Source of the DNA: Claveliimonas bilis
Lineage (GTDB): Bacteria; Bacillota; Clostridia; Lachnospirales; Lachnospiraceae
DNA length: 64,000 nt
NCBI RefSeq assembly: GCF_030296775.1
Contig: NZ_AP027742.1
Location: 1,984,001 to 2,048,000 of the forward strand
Reading direction: 5' to 3'
Part shown: in pieces, positions 52,423 to 62,772 of the stretch
Layout of the letters: the number at the start of each line of letters is the position of its first letter
How positions within the stretch are numbered: the stretch's first letter is position 1
The notes under the pieces: model-generated
Told to the model about the DNA's origin: nothing
The model's input: only the letters and a program-made list of their open reading frames with translations
The model's database searches: none
Position numbers and translations under genes: made by a program

Positions 52423-53556
52423 CTATTTCCCCTGACTTAGCATGCCTTCCAGAGTCCTTTTCTTAAACTCCTTATAGGTTCCCTGTTCAATCGCCTCCCG
52501 AATCTCTTCCATCAGATGATTGTAGAAATAGAGGTTATGAAGCACGCACAGGCGCATTCCCAACATTTCCTTCGCTTTCAGAAGATGACGGATGTAAGCG
52601 CGGGAATAAGATCTGCATGCAGGGCATCCGCATCCCTCCTCGATCGGACGGTCATCCAGCTCATATTTTGCATTAAAAAGATTTCTCTTACCCTGTTTTG
52701 TATAAACATGACCATGACGTCCGTTTCTGCTTGGGTAAACGCAATCAAAGAAGTCTACCCCTCTGTCCACGGCTTCCAGGATATTAGCCGGCGTACCGAC
52801 TCCCATCAGATAAATTGGTTTGTCCTGTGGAAGATGAGGCACGACAGCGTCCAGAATCCGATACATATCCTCGTGAGACTCTCCAACAGCAAGGCCTCCG
52901 ATCGCATAGCCCGAAAGATCCATCTGCCGGATCTCATCTGCATGCCGGATCCGGATATCCTCATAAATTCCTCCCTGGTTGATACCGAAGAGAAGCTGAT
53001 GGGGATTGATCGTATCCGACAGGCTGTTCAGCCTCTCCATCTCTTCTTTGCATCTTGCCAGCCATCTCGTTGTTCTTGCCACAGACTGCTCGATATAGTC
53101 CTTTTTGGCCACACTGGAAGGACACTCGTCAAAAGCCATAGCAATGGTAGACCCGAGATTTGATTGAATCTGCATACTCTCCTCAGGACCCATAAATATT
53201 TTGTGTCCGTCAATATGTGACTGGAAGTATACGCCTTCTTCTTTGATTTTTCTAAGACCTGCAAGGGAAAATACCTGAAACCCTCCGGAATCTGTCAAAA
53301 TAGGCCTGTCCCAGGACATAAACTTGTGAAGTCCGCCCAACTGTCTGACAATCTTATCTCCTGGCCTCACATGAAGATGATAGGTATTAGATAACTCCAC
53401 CTGTGTTCCGATCTGTCTTAGATCATCTGTAGAAACAGCTCCCTTGATGGCTGCCACAGTACCTACATTCATAAATACAGGGGTCTCAATGACCCCGTGT
53501 ACTGTATGGAGCCGCCCTCTGCGGGCCTCTCCGTCTTTCTTTAATAATTCATACAT
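52423..53556 (-). CDS. tgt: tRNA-guanine transglycosylase
   Basis: Exchanges guanine 34 for preQ1 in GUN-anticodon tRNAs. The nucleophile and substrate Asp residues are in ILTDSGGFQVFSL and DCVYPSRNGRHG. The zinc site is CGCPACRSYSRAYIRHL with a downstream His. The start is ATG 53556 (MYELLKKDGEARRG), preceded by AGAGGA and just clear of the transpeptidase stop; the in-frame start at 53583 would overlap it. Product is 377 residues. Confidence 0.95.
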   Translation of the reverse strand: MYELLKKDGEARRGRLHTVHGVIETPVFMNVGTVAAIKGAVSTDDLRQIGTQVELSNTYHLHVRPGDKIVRQLGGLHKFMSWDRPILTDSGGFQVFSLAGLRKIKEEGVYFQSHIDGHKIFMGPEESMQIQSNLGSTIAMAFDECPSSVAKKDYIEQSVARTTRWLARCKEEMERLNSLSDTINPHQLLFGINQGGIYEDIRIRHADEIRQMDLSGYAIGGLAVGESHEDMYRILDAVVPHLPQDKPIYLMGVGTPANILEAVDRGVDFFDCVYPSRNGRHGHVYTKQGKRNLFNAKYELDDRPIEEGCGCPACRSYSRAYIRHLLKAKEMLGMRLCVLHNLYFYNHLMEEIREAIEQGTYKEFKKRTLEGMLSQGK

Positions 53557-53570
53557 ATCCGTATCCTCTT

Positions 53571-55373
53571 TTAATAGTGGCATACAACCGGAGTACCTGC
53601 CTCAATATTGGCATATACCGTCGGAGCTACAGAAGGCGGCAGGTTTACACAGCCGTGGGAACCATGGGATAAATACCAGTCCCCTCCAAAAGTTGGCTGC
53701 CAGCTTGCATCATGCAATCCGATCCCTCCATTAAACGGCATCCAGTAGGATACCGGCGACTCCCATTCATAAGTGCCGTCCTCATTCTTAGGTCCCCGCA
53801 GGGTCGTATCCTGCTGTTTATATGCAATAGAATAAGTTCCCTGAGGAGTTCCGTTTCCCTGATTGGGATTTCCCGTTACACAGTCCGTCTCCACTACACA
53901 CTGACCATTAACAAATACCCACACATGCTGGTTTGTCAGATCAATCTCCACATAACTTGTACCAAAATCGTTGCCCTCATGAGAAGCAGCCCGTCTTGCA
54001 TACTGCGGCTCTCTTGTAACGGTTTCCGCTTTTTCGATATTTGCCGTCAAAGCAGTATACTCTGCCTCCTGGTCAATCTGCCATCCATAGCTTCCGCCTT
54101 CCACCTGTGCGGTATTTCCCGAACCGGTTGTAATTGTCCTTGTCTTCCCATAAGTATCGTATTTATTGGCAAGATCCTGAATATAAGCGCGTACTGCATC
54201 CTGATCAAAGGTAACATTCATGCTGTCATCTACTGTAACCCACTGTGAGATCACAGACGAATCCACCACCTCTGTATAAGGGCTGAAGTCGTATGTAATG
54301 TGGGCCCCAAGATAACTGTTCATTTTATCCTTCGCCGCGATCACTTCCTCGGATTCCGATGTAAAGGCCGGCAGAATATAGCATCCCGCCTCTTCCATAT
54401 CAAGTGTGCTGACAAAGCCTCCGACTGCTGTTTTCACAGCTTCCGTAAACTTCTCTGTATCAATTTCTGATCCCACCACTTCCGGCTGAATCACAAATTC
54501 TGTATTTTCGAATACCGGCCGGGCCGACTCGGATTTCACCTGTTCTTCCGGATCCATACAGGTCAGGTTATTCAATACTTCTGTCAGTTTACTTTCATCG
54601 AACTCCACCCCTACCGGTGCTGTAATCTCCGGGTGATCCCAGAGCGCAGTGATCCACAGCAGCGGATTTTGCTCCTTCAAAAGCTTATTCAGCTCATCAC
54701 CTTTTACGTATTCCAGATCAATATCGGTGCCGTCGATCACTTCTGTTCCGCCGTCAATTTCCTCCAGCGTCAGCTCATAGTCTGCAACCTGACCTTCCAT
54801 ATATTTTTCAACCTGCTCCACGGTTTTAGCTGAAAATTCCGTCCCGTTGATCTTCGTAAAAAAATAGAAATGGCTGTTAAAAAACAGCGCCGCTCCAAGA
54901 TAGGCAAGAATCAGTACTCCTACAATGATCAGGATGATCCTCACCGCAAGTTTCTTGCGGCGAGGACGTACCAGACGCGGATCTTCCTCGAAATCATCTT
55001 CCTCATCCGGAAGTTCTGTTTCTTCCGCATCTGATTCTAAGTTTTCTTCGTCTTCTTCCCTGTCTCTAAAATCACTTTCATCGAAAGATATAACGCCGCT
55101 GTCATAATCCATCCAATCTTCCGGATTTTCTTCTGCTTCTTCCGCATCTTCCTCATCCGTCTCTTCTTCTGTTTCTGCAGCCGGTTCCTCCATTTCTCCT
55201 TTCCGAAGTTCTTCCTGAAGTTCTTCCAGCGCCTCTTCATCTGTATCATGACTATTTACTTCCTCCTTTAGATCGGAGTTGTTAATTTCATCATATATTT
55301 CCTTCATTGTCTCCTGGACAATTTCATCTGAAGAGCGCTCCATGGGGTCTACATTTTTTTCTTTGTCACTCAT
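53571..55373 (-). CDS. L,D-transpeptidase with peptidoglycan-binding domains
   Basis: A 600-residue membrane-anchored wall enzyme making 3-3 cross-links. Residues 1-140 are a highly acidic cytosolic tail rich in Glu/Asp, about 147-168 a transmembrane helix, then PG_binding_4-type domains (about 175-440). A C-terminal YkuD domain has the active site SHGSHGCVNLP with Cys575 and His573. It starts the operon with tgt and yajC. Its promoter shares a -35 hexamer with that of aroC on the other strand. Confidence 0.92.
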   Translation of the reverse strand: MSDKEKNVDPMERSSDEIVQETMKEIYDEINNSDLKEEVNSHDTDEEALEELQEELRKGEMEEPAAETEEETDEEDAEEAEENPEDWMDYDSGVISFDESDFRDREEDEENLESDAEETELPDEEDDFEEDPRLVRPRRKKLAVRIILIIVGVLILAYLGAALFFNSHFYFFTKINGTEFSAKTVEQVEKYMEGQVADYELTLEEIDGGTEVIDGTDIDLEYVKGDELNKLLKEQNPLLWITALWDHPEITAPVGVEFDESKLTEVLNNLTCMDPEEQVKSESARPVFENTEFVIQPEVVGSEIDTEKFTEAVKTAVGGFVSTLDMEEAGCYILPAFTSESEEVIAAKDKMNSYLGAHITYDFSPYTEVVDSSVISQWVTVDDSMNVTFDQDAVRAYIQDLANKYDTYGKTRTITTGSGNTAQVEGGSYGWQIDQEAEYTALTANIEKAETVTREPQYARRAASHEGNDFGTSYVEIDLTNQHVWVFVNGQCVVETDCVTGNPNQGNGTPQGTYSIAYKQQDTTLRGPKNEDGTYEWESPVSYWMPFNGGIGLHDASWQPTFGGDWYLSHGSHGCVNLPPSVAPTVYANIEAGTPVVCHY

Positions 55374-55411
55374 TTATGAATTACTCCTCTTTTTTAACTC
55401 AATATGTAGTC

Positions 55412-55462
55412 ATTATAGTGTTCTGCCAATCTCTTGTCAACAAGCCGTCCGCCCTTTATAAT
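55412..55462. promoter_or_regulatory. Divergent promoters of the L,D-transpeptidase operon and aroC sharing a -35 region
   Basis: Minus strand: TTGACA (55435-55440), 17 bp, TATAAT (55412-55417), a full consensus. Plus strand: TTGTCA (55434-55439), 17 bp, TATAAT (55457-55462). The two -35 hexamers overlap by five bases, so polymerase should bind only one direction at a time. Confidence 0.8.
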
Positions 55463-55519
55463 AAAACTTAATAACTTTTAACATTTATTTTAAATATGAC
55501 AAAGGAGATTTTTGTACCT

Positions 55520-56644
55520 ATGGCTGGCTCTACTTATGGCACTTTATTTACAGTAACAACATGGGGAGAATCCCACGGTTCTGCCCTGGGAGCTGTAGTA
55601 GACGGATGTCCTTCCGGACTTTCTCTTTGCGAAAATGATATTCAAAAATATCTGGACCGCCGTCGTCCCGGTCAGGGAAAATTTACTACAGCCCGCCGCG
55701 AAAAGGATACCGCCGAAATTTTATCCGGCGTATTTGAAGGCCGGACAACCGGAACTCCCATTTCTATTATAATAAGAAACAACGATCAGATTTCCAGGGA
55801 TTACGATACACTGAAAAACTGCTTTCGCCCCGGACATGCTGATTTTACCTTTGATCAAAAATACGGTTTCCGAGACTACAGAGGCGGAGGGCGCTCCTCC
55901 GGACGTGAAACTATCGGAAGAGTGGCCGCCGGTGCAGTTGCCTGCCGTCTTCTCGAAAGCGTGGGCATCCGCATAACTGCATATACAAAGTCCATTGGGC
56001 CCATCTCTGTTCCGGACGGAGAATATGATTTCACTCAAATTTCGGAAAATCCGCTGTATATGCCTTCCAGATCTTTCAGCGAAGAAGCTTCCGCCTATCT
56101 GGAATCCTGTATCAAAAACCAGGATTCTTCCGGCGGGATCATCGAATGTCAGATCGAAGGGATTCCGGCAGGAATCGGCGAACCTGTCTTTCACAAACTG
56201 GACGCCGCTCTTGCACAGGCAGTCATGTCCATCGGCGCGGTGAAGGGAGTAGAGATCGGAGACGGTTTTCGCTCTGCCCTTGCAAAAGGCAGTGACAACA
56301 ATGATGCTTTTACTTTTGATGGTTCCCGTATCCGGAAAAGGACCAACCACTCCGGCGGCACCCTGGGCGGCTTAAGCGACGGCAGCACCCTGATCTTCCG
56401 CGCCGCCGTCAAACCCACACCATCTATTGCACGCCCGCAGCATACCGTAACCTCAGATGGAAAAGAAATAGAACTTTCCATACACGGCAGACACGATCCT
56501 GTCATCGTTCCCCGGGCCGTCGTTGTTGTGGAGGCCATGGCTGCCCTGGCACTTGCTGATCTTCTCATGATCAACATGTCCTCCCGCCTGGAAAATTTTA
56601 CTGCATTTTATTATCCAAAAGACAGCAAAGAACGCCGGCCTTAA
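55520..56644 (+). CDS. aroC: Chorismate synthase
   Basis: FMN-dependent last step of the shikimate pathway, EPSP to chorismate. It begins STYGTLFTVTTWGESHG, the first signature; GRSSGRETIGRVAAGAVA follows near residue 125 and the C-terminal RHDPVIVPRAV is intact. Length is 374 residues. ATG 55520 is preferred: AAAGGAG lies 12 bases upstream, while ATG 55496 has no site and overlaps it. It is a single-gene unit, unlinked to the other aro genes of this window. Confidence 0.94.
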   Translation: MAGSTYGTLFTVTTWGESHGSALGAVVDGCPSGLSLCENDIQKYLDRRRPGQGKFTTARREKDTAEILSGVFEGRTTGTPISIIIRNNDQISRDYDTLKNCFRPGHADFTFDQKYGFRDYRGGGRSSGRETIGRVAAGAVACRLLESVGIRITAYTKSIGPISVPDGEYDFTQISENPLYMPSRSFSEEASAYLESCIKNQDSSGGIIECQIEGIPAGIGEPVFHKLDAALAQAVMSIGAVKGVEIGDGFRSALAKGSDNNDAFTFDGSRIRKRTNHSGGTLGGLSDGSTLIFRAAVKPTPSIARPQHTVTSDGKEIELSIHGRHDPVIVPRAVVVVEAMAALALADLLMINMSSRLENFTAFYYPKDSKERRP

Positions 56645-56651
56645 ACCGGCG
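56633..56651. terminator. Weak hairpin between convergent aroC and the nucleoside kinase gene
   Basis: CGCCGG and CCGGCG pair across the aroC stop codon. No long T-run follows on either strand, so termination efficiency is doubtful. Confidence 0.4.
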
Positions 56652-56655
56652 CTCT

Positions 56656-58323
56656 CTATACTTTAAAGCATCCTCCCCCGATAAATTCCCTAAGAAGGGA
56701 ATTAGCCGGAACAATCTCGCTCCCGATTCCCACAAAATAATCCAGAAATTTCAGAAGTCTTTTGGCCTCCTGATATTCTCTGCAGTCCCGCTCAATACCA
56801 AACAACAGGGGCTCTATATACTGTTTCAGGACAGCCAGCTCATAAATCAGGGCAGAATTGAACATAATATCTGCTTCCTCCTGATAAGGAAAGATATTTT
56901 TCTCCTCCCCTTTCCGTACAGAAGGCCACATAGAGATCGTTCTTCTGGCCGAGGCTCCCCTGGTTCTTGCATCCCGGACAATCCTGCGTATGAGACGTCC
57001 GTCTGTTGTCGGAATACGGTTGTGTTCATCAATATTCAGCTGCGTCAGTGCGCTGATATAGATTTTAAATTTATTCTTATCCGGAAGAGACTGTGTCAGA
57101 CGAGGATTCAGACAGTGAATCCCTTCTATCACCAGCACATCGCTTGGGCCCAGTCTTTTCGGCGGACCGGAGAAGTCTTTATGCCCTGTTTTAAAATTAA
57201 AGACCGGAAGCACAACCTCTCTCCCTTTCAAAAGATCTTCCATCTGGGCGTTGAACAGGGCGGTATCTACTGCTTCCAGACATTCAAAATCATACTCACC
57301 CTTGGCGTCCTTTGGCGTATCTTCCCTCTCCACGAAATAATTATCTACTGCAATGGGATGGGGCGTCATGCCTATTGCCCGAAGCTGAATAGACAGCCGG
57401 TGTGAAAATGTTGTCTTTCCTGAAGAGGATGGGCCAGCGATCAATACAATTTTTCTTTCCGGCTTTTTGGCGATCATACCGGCAATTTCCGCGATCCTTT
57501 TCTCCTGCATGGCTTCCTGCACAAGAACCACTTCTCTCATATCGCTTTTTGTAATTTTGTCATTCAGTGCGCCAACAGTCTCTATACCCAGCATATCTCC
57601 CCAGCCTGTTGACTCCTTCAGCACATGAAACAGTTTACTTTGAGGCACAAACGGTTCCAGTGTTCTGGGCGACTCCATCGTAGGCATCTGTATCACAAAT
57701 CCCTCATCGTAAAGATAGAGCGCAAAATATTTCAGATATCCCGCACTTGGCACCATATATCCATAATAGTAGTCTTCAAATTCATTCATACTGTAAATAT
57801 TGACCCTGGACACACGGCGGTAGGCAAAAAGCCGCTCTTTATCGTACATACCGTGCTTGCGGAAAAGCTCAATGGCTTCATCTGTATGAACCGTCCGTTT
57901 ACGAATGGGCATATCTTCTGCCACCATCTCATTCATCCGGTCTGTGACACGCTGCAAAAATTCTCTGTCCAGAGTCACTTTCCCCTCAATGGTACAGTAA
58001 TATCCCTGGCTTACTGAATAGTGGATCCTCACCTTGTCTACCAGACGGTGCTCTGTCACGTCATAGATTGCCTTGACAAGCATAAAACACATGCTTCTTT
58101 TGTATGTCTTATGTCCGATCTCATCCCCGGTAGTGACAAATTTAATCTCTGTATCGCACTGCAACGTTTTATGCAGCTCCTGAAGTTTCCCATTGGCAAA
58201 CACAAGGACAATGTCGTTTTTATAATCTTTCTGAAAATCGCGGACAATCTCTCCGTAACTTGTTCCTGCCGGATATTCTCTTAAATTTCCCGATGTCTTA
58301 ACCTGATATGTTTTTTCTTCCAT
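56656..58323 (-). CDS. Uridine kinase-like nucleoside kinase with TGS/tRNA-synthetase-like N-terminus
   Basis: A 555-residue protein. The N-terminal 70 residues resemble a TGS domain and residues about 75-200 a threonyl-tRNA-synthetase second domain. The C-terminal half is a P-loop kinase (AGPSSSGKTTFSHRL near residue 297) of the phosphoribulokinase/uridine kinase family, with VLVIEGIHCLNP. Members are annotated as nucleoside kinases in clostridia; the exact substrate is not settled. It is convergent with aroC and upstream genes on its strand belong to the dgt-dnaG-rpoD group. Confidence 0.86.
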   Translation of the reverse strand: MEEKTYQVKTSGNLREYPAGTSYGEIVRDFQKDYKNDIVLVFANGKLQELHKTLQCDTEIKFVTTGDEIGHKTYKRSMCFMLVKAIYDVTEHRLVDKVRIHYSVSQGYYCTIEGKVTLDREFLQRVTDRMNEMVAEDMPIRKRTVHTDEAIELFRKHGMYDKERLFAYRRVSRVNIYSMNEFEDYYYGYMVPSAGYLKYFALYLYDEGFVIQMPTMESPRTLEPFVPQSKLFHVLKESTGWGDMLGIETVGALNDKITKSDMREVVLVQEAMQEKRIAEIAGMIAKKPERKIVLIAGPSSSGKTTFSHRLSIQLRAIGMTPHPIAVDNYFVEREDTPKDAKGEYDFECLEAVDTALFNAQMEDLLKGREVVLPVFNFKTGHKDFSGPPKRLGPSDVLVIEGIHCLNPRLTQSLPDKNKFKIYISALTQLNIDEHNRIPTTDGRLIRRIVRDARTRGASARRTISMWPSVRKGEEKNIFPYQEEADIMFNSALIYELAVLKQYIEPLLFGIERDCREYQEAKRLLKFLDYFVGIGSEIVPANSLLREFIGGGCFKV

Positions 58324-58340
58324 ATATTTAAGTCCCTCTT

Positions 58341-59120
58341 CTATACAATCTGGAAGGGATGGCAGACCGGAGCGGCTGCTGCCTCTATGCCAGGCAGCTT
58401 TTCCTCCAGATATATTCTGACATCCTCAATAAAAATATGTTCGATTCCATAATGTCCTGCATCAATGACAGCAAGCCCCTGGGCAACCGCATCAATTCCT
58501 GTATGATGGTCAATATCACCGGTGATCAGCACATCTGCCTTTTTATCAAGAGCCGCTTTTATCATACTCTTCCCGGCTCCGGGGGAGATGGCCGGCCTTT
58601 TGATCTTTTGATCCGTGTCCCCGAACACCTTCACGGCACCCAGATGGAATTTATCCTTTACAAGCCAGCAAAGCTCTTTCAGAGTCATGGGCGTTTTCAG
58701 GTCAGCTACTCTTCCGATCCCTTCATCCCTTTCTTCCCGGGATGTCACTTCCAGGACTTCTGTCTCTCCGAAATCCATCTTCCTGCCGGAAAGCTCTGCC
58801 ATTCCAAGCACATCATAGTTTGTGTGCATAGCATAATAGGAGATATCATTCTGGATCAATTTTAAAATTCTGGCTCCGACAAAGTCAAGATTATTGATCC
58901 TTTTTAATCCTGTAAAGATCATGGGATGGTGAGTGATAAGCATATCCGCTCTCCAGTCTGCTGCCTGTTCGATCACATCATCTGTAGCATCCAGCGCCAC
59001 ATAAATGCGCCGCACTTCTTTGTCATCTCTTCCCACAAGCAATCCCACATTATCCCAGTCCATTGCATAGCTTCGCGGATAAGCCGCTTCAATCACATCG
59101 ATAACTTCTTTGCACAACAT
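58341..59120 (-). CDS. Nif3-like dinuclear metal-centre protein
   Basis: A 259-residue YqfO/Nif3 family protein, a hexamer with a two-metal site. Metal ligands are seen in LITHHPMIFTGLKR and the C-terminal GDIDHHTGIDA...VIDAGHYGIEH. Function is unresolved; GTP cyclohydrolase activity has been suggested for relatives. It lies 15 bp after trmK, the usual rpoD-trmK-nif3 order in Firmicutes. Confidence 0.9.
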   Translation of the reverse strand: MLCKEVIDVIEAAYPRSYAMDWDNVGLLVGRDDKEVRRIYVALDATDDVIEQAADWRADMLITHHPMIFTGLKRINNLDFVGARILKLIQNDISYYAMHTNYDVLGMAELSGRKMDFGETEVLEVTSREERDEGIGRVADLKTPMTLKELCWLVKDKFHLGAVKVFGDTDQKIKRPAISPGAGKSMIKAALDKKADVLITGDIDHHTGIDAVAQGLAVIDAGHYGIEHIFIEDVRIYLEEKLPGIEAAAAPVCHPFQIV

Positions 59121-59135
59121 CTTTTCCCAGCTCCT

Positions 59136-59834
59136 TTACTTTTCGTATCTTTGCAGTGCTCTTTCTATTATTTTCAGCTCATGTTCCAGCTCTTTCTCCC
59201 GGATCCTCGCCCTCTCATTTTCCACTTTCTTTAACTCCCCAAGGATCCCTTCCCGGATCTGTCTCTCACGAAAGAGATACTTCTTAAGAACCGGATGCTT
59301 TCTTTTCAAAAGTTCCCTTCCATAAAGAAGTTCCTCTTCTTCATAGGGTTTCTCTTCCTTCCCATGAACCGCTTTCATCATGGGATAATATTTTCCGTCC
59401 TCTTCCACCATATCCTCACAAACAATCCGGTAGCCGCTCTCCTCCAGATAAAACCGGACTTTTGAGATTTCTGACTGCGGCTGCAAAATAAACTCCCGGA
59501 TCTTAGCAGTCACGGAAGGATCCTTTTCCATAATGTGTATGACAAGACCTCCTCCCATTCCCGCTGCGATCATTGTATGTACTTCTCCCGGCTTTAATGC
59601 TGAAAGTCCGTCTGAAAGCCTTGTCTCAATCTTTTCCTCCAGGCCATATTCCCGGATATGCTCCTTTGCCCGCTCGAGAGGACCGGAATTGATATCCATG
59701 GCGATCCATTTTCCCTCTTTGCATTTCCGGGCCAGGTAGATCGGAATATAACCGTGATCCGTGCCAATATCTGCAACAGAGGCGCCCTCTGTCACAAGAC
59801 CTGCCACGGCAGACAGTCTTTTTGATAGTTCCAT
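59136..59834 (-). CDS. trmK: tRNA (adenine22-N1)-methyltransferase
   Basis: SAM-dependent methyltransferase of 232 residues forming m1A22 in tRNA. The SAM motif is VADIGTDHGYIPIYLA near residue 20, with AAGMGGGLVIHIM as the second conserved loop and a C-terminal coiled coil (KKVENERARIREKELEHELK). It is 13 bp after rpoD, matching the B. subtilis sigA-trmK order. Confidence 0.92.
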   Translation of the reverse strand: MELSKRLSAVAGLVTEGASVADIGTDHGYIPIYLARKCKEGKWIAMDINSGPLERAKEHIREYGLEEKIETRLSDGLSALKPGEVHTMIAAGMGGGLVIHIMEKDPSVTAKIREFILQPQSEISKVRFYLEESGYRIVCEDMVEEDGKYYPMMKAVHGKEEKPYEEEELLYGRELLKRKHPVLKKYLFRERQIREGILGELKKVENERARIREKELEHELKIIERALQRYEK

Positions 59835-59847
59835 AGGCGCCTCTTCC

Positions 59848-60960
59848 TTAATCCAGATAATCTCTTAATTTTCTGCTGCGGCTTGGATGGCGCAGCTTTC
59901 TGAGCGCTTTAGCCTCAATCTGGCGGATACGCTCTCTTGTAACATCAAATTCTTTGCCTACCTCCTCCAGAGTGCGGGCACGGCCATCGTTCATACCGAA
60001 CCGGAGCCTCAATACCTTCTGCTCCCTCTCTGTCAGGGTGTCAAGCACCTCATCCAGCTGTTCTTTCAGAAGCGTTGCCGCTGCTGCCTCTGCCGGAACC
60101 GGCACATTGTCGTCCTGTATGAAGTCGCCAAGATGGCTGTCCTCTTCTTCTCCGATCGGAGTCTCCAAAGACACCGGCTCCTGGGAAATCTTCAGAATTT
60201 CCCGCACACGCTCCACCGGCATGTCCAACTCTTCGGCAATTTCCTCCGGCGTGGGTTCACGCCCCAGTTCCTGCAGCAATTGTCTGGACACACGGATCAA
60301 TTTATTGATGGTCTCTACCATATGAACCGGAATACGGATCGTTCTTGCCTGGTCGGCAATAGCCCTTGTAATCGCCTGGCGGATCCACCATGTAGCATAG
60401 GTGCTGAATTTAAAGCCCTTCTCATAATCAAATTTTTCTACGGCCTTGATCAGTCCTAAGTTGCCTTCCTGGATCAGATCCAGGAAAAGCATCCCTCTTC
60501 CCACATAACGTTTCGCAATGCTGACTACCAGCCTTAAGTTAGCTTCTGCAAGACGCTTCTTCGCATCCTCGTCTCCTTCTGCCATGCGCTTTGCAAGCTC
60601 CACTTCTTCCTCTGCTGAAAGAAGCGGCACCTTTCCGATTTCCTTTAAGTACATACGCACAGGATCTTCAATACTGATTCCGTCCGGAACAGACAGATCG
60701 ATCTTTTCAATATCTACCTCGTCCTCGTCCGAAAGCATGATCTCCACATCATCGTCCGCATCATCGTCTGCACTGATCCGGAGCACATCAATATTGTTTG
60801 CTTCCAAATAATCAAATACCTTCTCCATCTGCTCAGAGTTGAGCTCCATATCTGAGAAAAAATCATTGATCTCCTGGATTTCCAGAATACTCTTTTTCTT
60901 CTTTCCAAGGGCAAGAAGATCCTTCAGCTTTTCCTCAAATTTTACAATGTTCTCTTCCAT
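59848..60960 (-). CDS. rpoD: Primary sigma factor RpoD (SigA)
   Basis: Vegetative sigma-70 of 370 residues. A short region 1.1 is followed by region 1.2-2 ([48 protein letters not shown]), region 3 and region 4 ([20 protein letters not shown] then [14 protein letters not shown]). It fits the consensus TTGACA/TATAAT promoters seen in this window. It is 39 bp after dnaG in the macromolecular-synthesis operon. Confidence 0.97.
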   Translation of the reverse strand: MEENIVKFEEKLKDLLALGKKKKSILEIQEINDFFSDMELNSEQMEKVFDYLEANNIDVLRISADDDADDDVEIMLSDEDEVDIEKIDLSVPDGISIEDPVRMYLKEIGKVPLLSAEEEVELAKRMAEGDEDAKKRLAEANLRLVVSIAKRYVGRGMLFLDLIQEGNLGLIKAVEKFDYEKGFKFSTYATWWIRQAITRAIADQARTIRIPVHMVETINKLIRVSRQLLQELGREPTPEEIAEELDMPVERVREILKISQEPVSLETPIGEEEDSHLGDFIQDDNVPVPAEAAAATLLKEQLDEVLDTLTEREQKVLRLRFGMNDGRARTLEEVGKEFDVTRERIRQIEAKALRKLRHPSRSRKLRDYLD

Positions 60961-60999
60961 GCAGTGTCCATCCTCTCATTGCTTGTTTATATTTTATCC

Positions 61000-62772
61000 T
61001 TAATTAATAGAAATATGCAGTTTTTCAGGTGTCTGAAGCATCCGCTTCTCCTCCATCAGCTTCTGAAGTCCCGCCATATCTGCGGGGTCCAGATTGCGGG
61101 CCGCTTTCTCGATGCTGTATTCTTTCACCCGCAGGATCGTTTCCTTTAGAGCCTTCTCCTGTTCTCTTACTGTGGAAAGTTCCCGTATCCTTGTATGAAA
61201 CAGGGCTGCCACCTGACGGTGTTCTTCCTCGTCTGTAAAATGATTCATGATCTGGGCAGGATTTACGGCTCCTTCGTCATACTGCCGGTATAAAAGCTCT
61301 GCCACCTGACGATACAGCTCTTCCGTAAAATCCTCCGGTGACACATACTTCCTGATCTGCCGGAAAATTTCCTCTCCCTCCAGCATCCAGGTAAGAAGGA
61401 TCCTCTGGGATTTCAGATGGCCATCCTCCTTTTCTTCCTGCTTTCTTGTGGAACGCGGTTTTTCCGCCGGCTTGGCAAGCCCGTCCCGGATCGCTGTCTT
61501 TGTCACCAGCTTTCTCAAGTCGTCTGCATTCACCCCGTAAGTCTTTGCCACCGCCTCTATGTAATTGCTGCGCTCAATTTCTTCCTCAAAAAGAGTCAGT
61601 TTCTTCGCTGCCTCCTTCAGAAAATCTGTCTTCCCTTCCGGCGATCCCATATCATAGTTTTTCTCCGCCATCTCCAGGCTGAACATAAAACCGTTCCGGG
61701 CTTTATGAATCCTTTCCTCAAAGGCCTCCGCTCCCAGATTCTTAATAAATTCATCGGGATCCTTATAAGGGTCCATGCGGATCACTCTGGCGGTGATCCC
61801 TGCCTCCTTCAGAATGGGAACTGCCCTCAGAGCGGCCTTGGTTCCCGCCTCATCGCTGTCATAAGTAAGATATACTTCATTGACATACCGCTTGATCAAG
61901 GAAGCATGTCCCGGCGTAAGCGCTGTTCCAAGAGACGCTACCGCGCTGGTAAATCCTGCCTGGTGGAGCGAGATCACATCCATATACCCCTCACACAGAA
62001 GAAAATAGGGTTTTCTGGATGTACGTGCCCTGTGAAGTCCATACAGATTGCGACTCTTATCAAAAACAGGCGTCTCCGGCGAATTGAGATACTTTGGCTT
62101 CGCATCCCCCATCACCCGTCCGCCGAATCCGATCACCCGGTTATTGGCGTCCATAATGGGAAACATAACACGGTTCCAGAATTTATCATAGGGTCCATGT
62201 CTTTCGTCAAAGGAAATCAGTCCTGCTTTAAAAAGAATGTCGTCTGTATACCCTTTCGTTTTCAGATACCGGTACAGATCGTCGCTGTACTTGTTGGAAT
62301 ACCCTAGTCCAAATGCGGTGATGGTATCATCTCCCAGCTGCCTTCCCTTCAGATACTCGTAAGCCGTTTTCCCCTGGGGAGCCTTAAGCTGCGCATAATA
62401 ATATTTTGCCGCCAGCTTATTGATCTCAAGCAGGACAGCTTTCTCATCTGCCCGCCTTTTGGCTTCTTTGGAGTACTCCTGCTCCGGCAGTTCCACTCCG
62501 GCACGTTCCGCCAGAAATTTCAGAGCTTCCACGAAAGAATAGTTCTCGTATTCCATAATGAATGTAAAGACATTTCCTCCCGCTCCGCAGCCAAAACAAT
62601 AGTACATCTGCTTATCTCTGCTGACGGAAAAAGAAGGGGACTTTTCATTATGGAAAGGGCAAAGCCCGAAATAAGAGCTTCCCTTTTTCTGAAGTTTTAC
62701 ATACCCGGAGACCACATCTACAATATCATTTTTCAGTCTAACCTCTTCTACCACTTCATCCGGATAATACAT
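61000..62772 (-). CDS. dnaG: DNA primase
   Basis: Makes RNA primers at the replication fork. The N-terminal CHC2 zinc finger reads CPFHNEKSPSF...YYCFGCGAGG at about residues 38-64. The TOPRIM motifs LCEGYMDVISL and YDSDEAGTKAA are at about 260-310, and a C-terminal DnaB-interacting helical domain follows. Length is 590 residues. It precedes rpoD as in most Firmicutes, and follows dgt by 86 bp without a terminator. Confidence 0.96.
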   Translation of the reverse strand: MYYPDEVVEEVRLKNDIVDVVSGYVKLQKKGSSYFGLCPFHNEKSPSFSVSRDKQMYYCFGCGAGGNVFTFIMEYENYSFVEALKFLAERAGVELPEQEYSKEAKRRADEKAVLLEINKLAAKYYYAQLKAPQGKTAYEYLKGRQLGDDTITAFGLGYSNKYSDDLYRYLKTKGYTDDILFKAGLISFDERHGPYDKFWNRVMFPIMDANNRVIGFGGRVMGDAKPKYLNSPETPVFDKSRNLYGLHRARTSRKPYFLLCEGYMDVISLHQAGFTSAVASLGTALTPGHASLIKRYVNEVYLTYDSDEAGTKAALRAVPILKEAGITARVIRMDPYKDPDEFIKNLGAEAFEERIHKARNGFMFSLEMAEKNYDMGSPEGKTDFLKEAAKKLTLFEEEIERSNYIEAVAKTYGVNADDLRKLVTKTAIRDGLAKPAEKPRSTRKQEEKEDGHLKSQRILLTWMLEGEEIFRQIRKYVSPEDFTEELYRQVAELLYRQYDEGAVNPAQIMNHFTDEEEHRQVAALFHTRIRELSTVREQEKALKETILRVKEYSIEKAARNLDPADMAGLQKLMEEKRMLQTPEKLHISIN

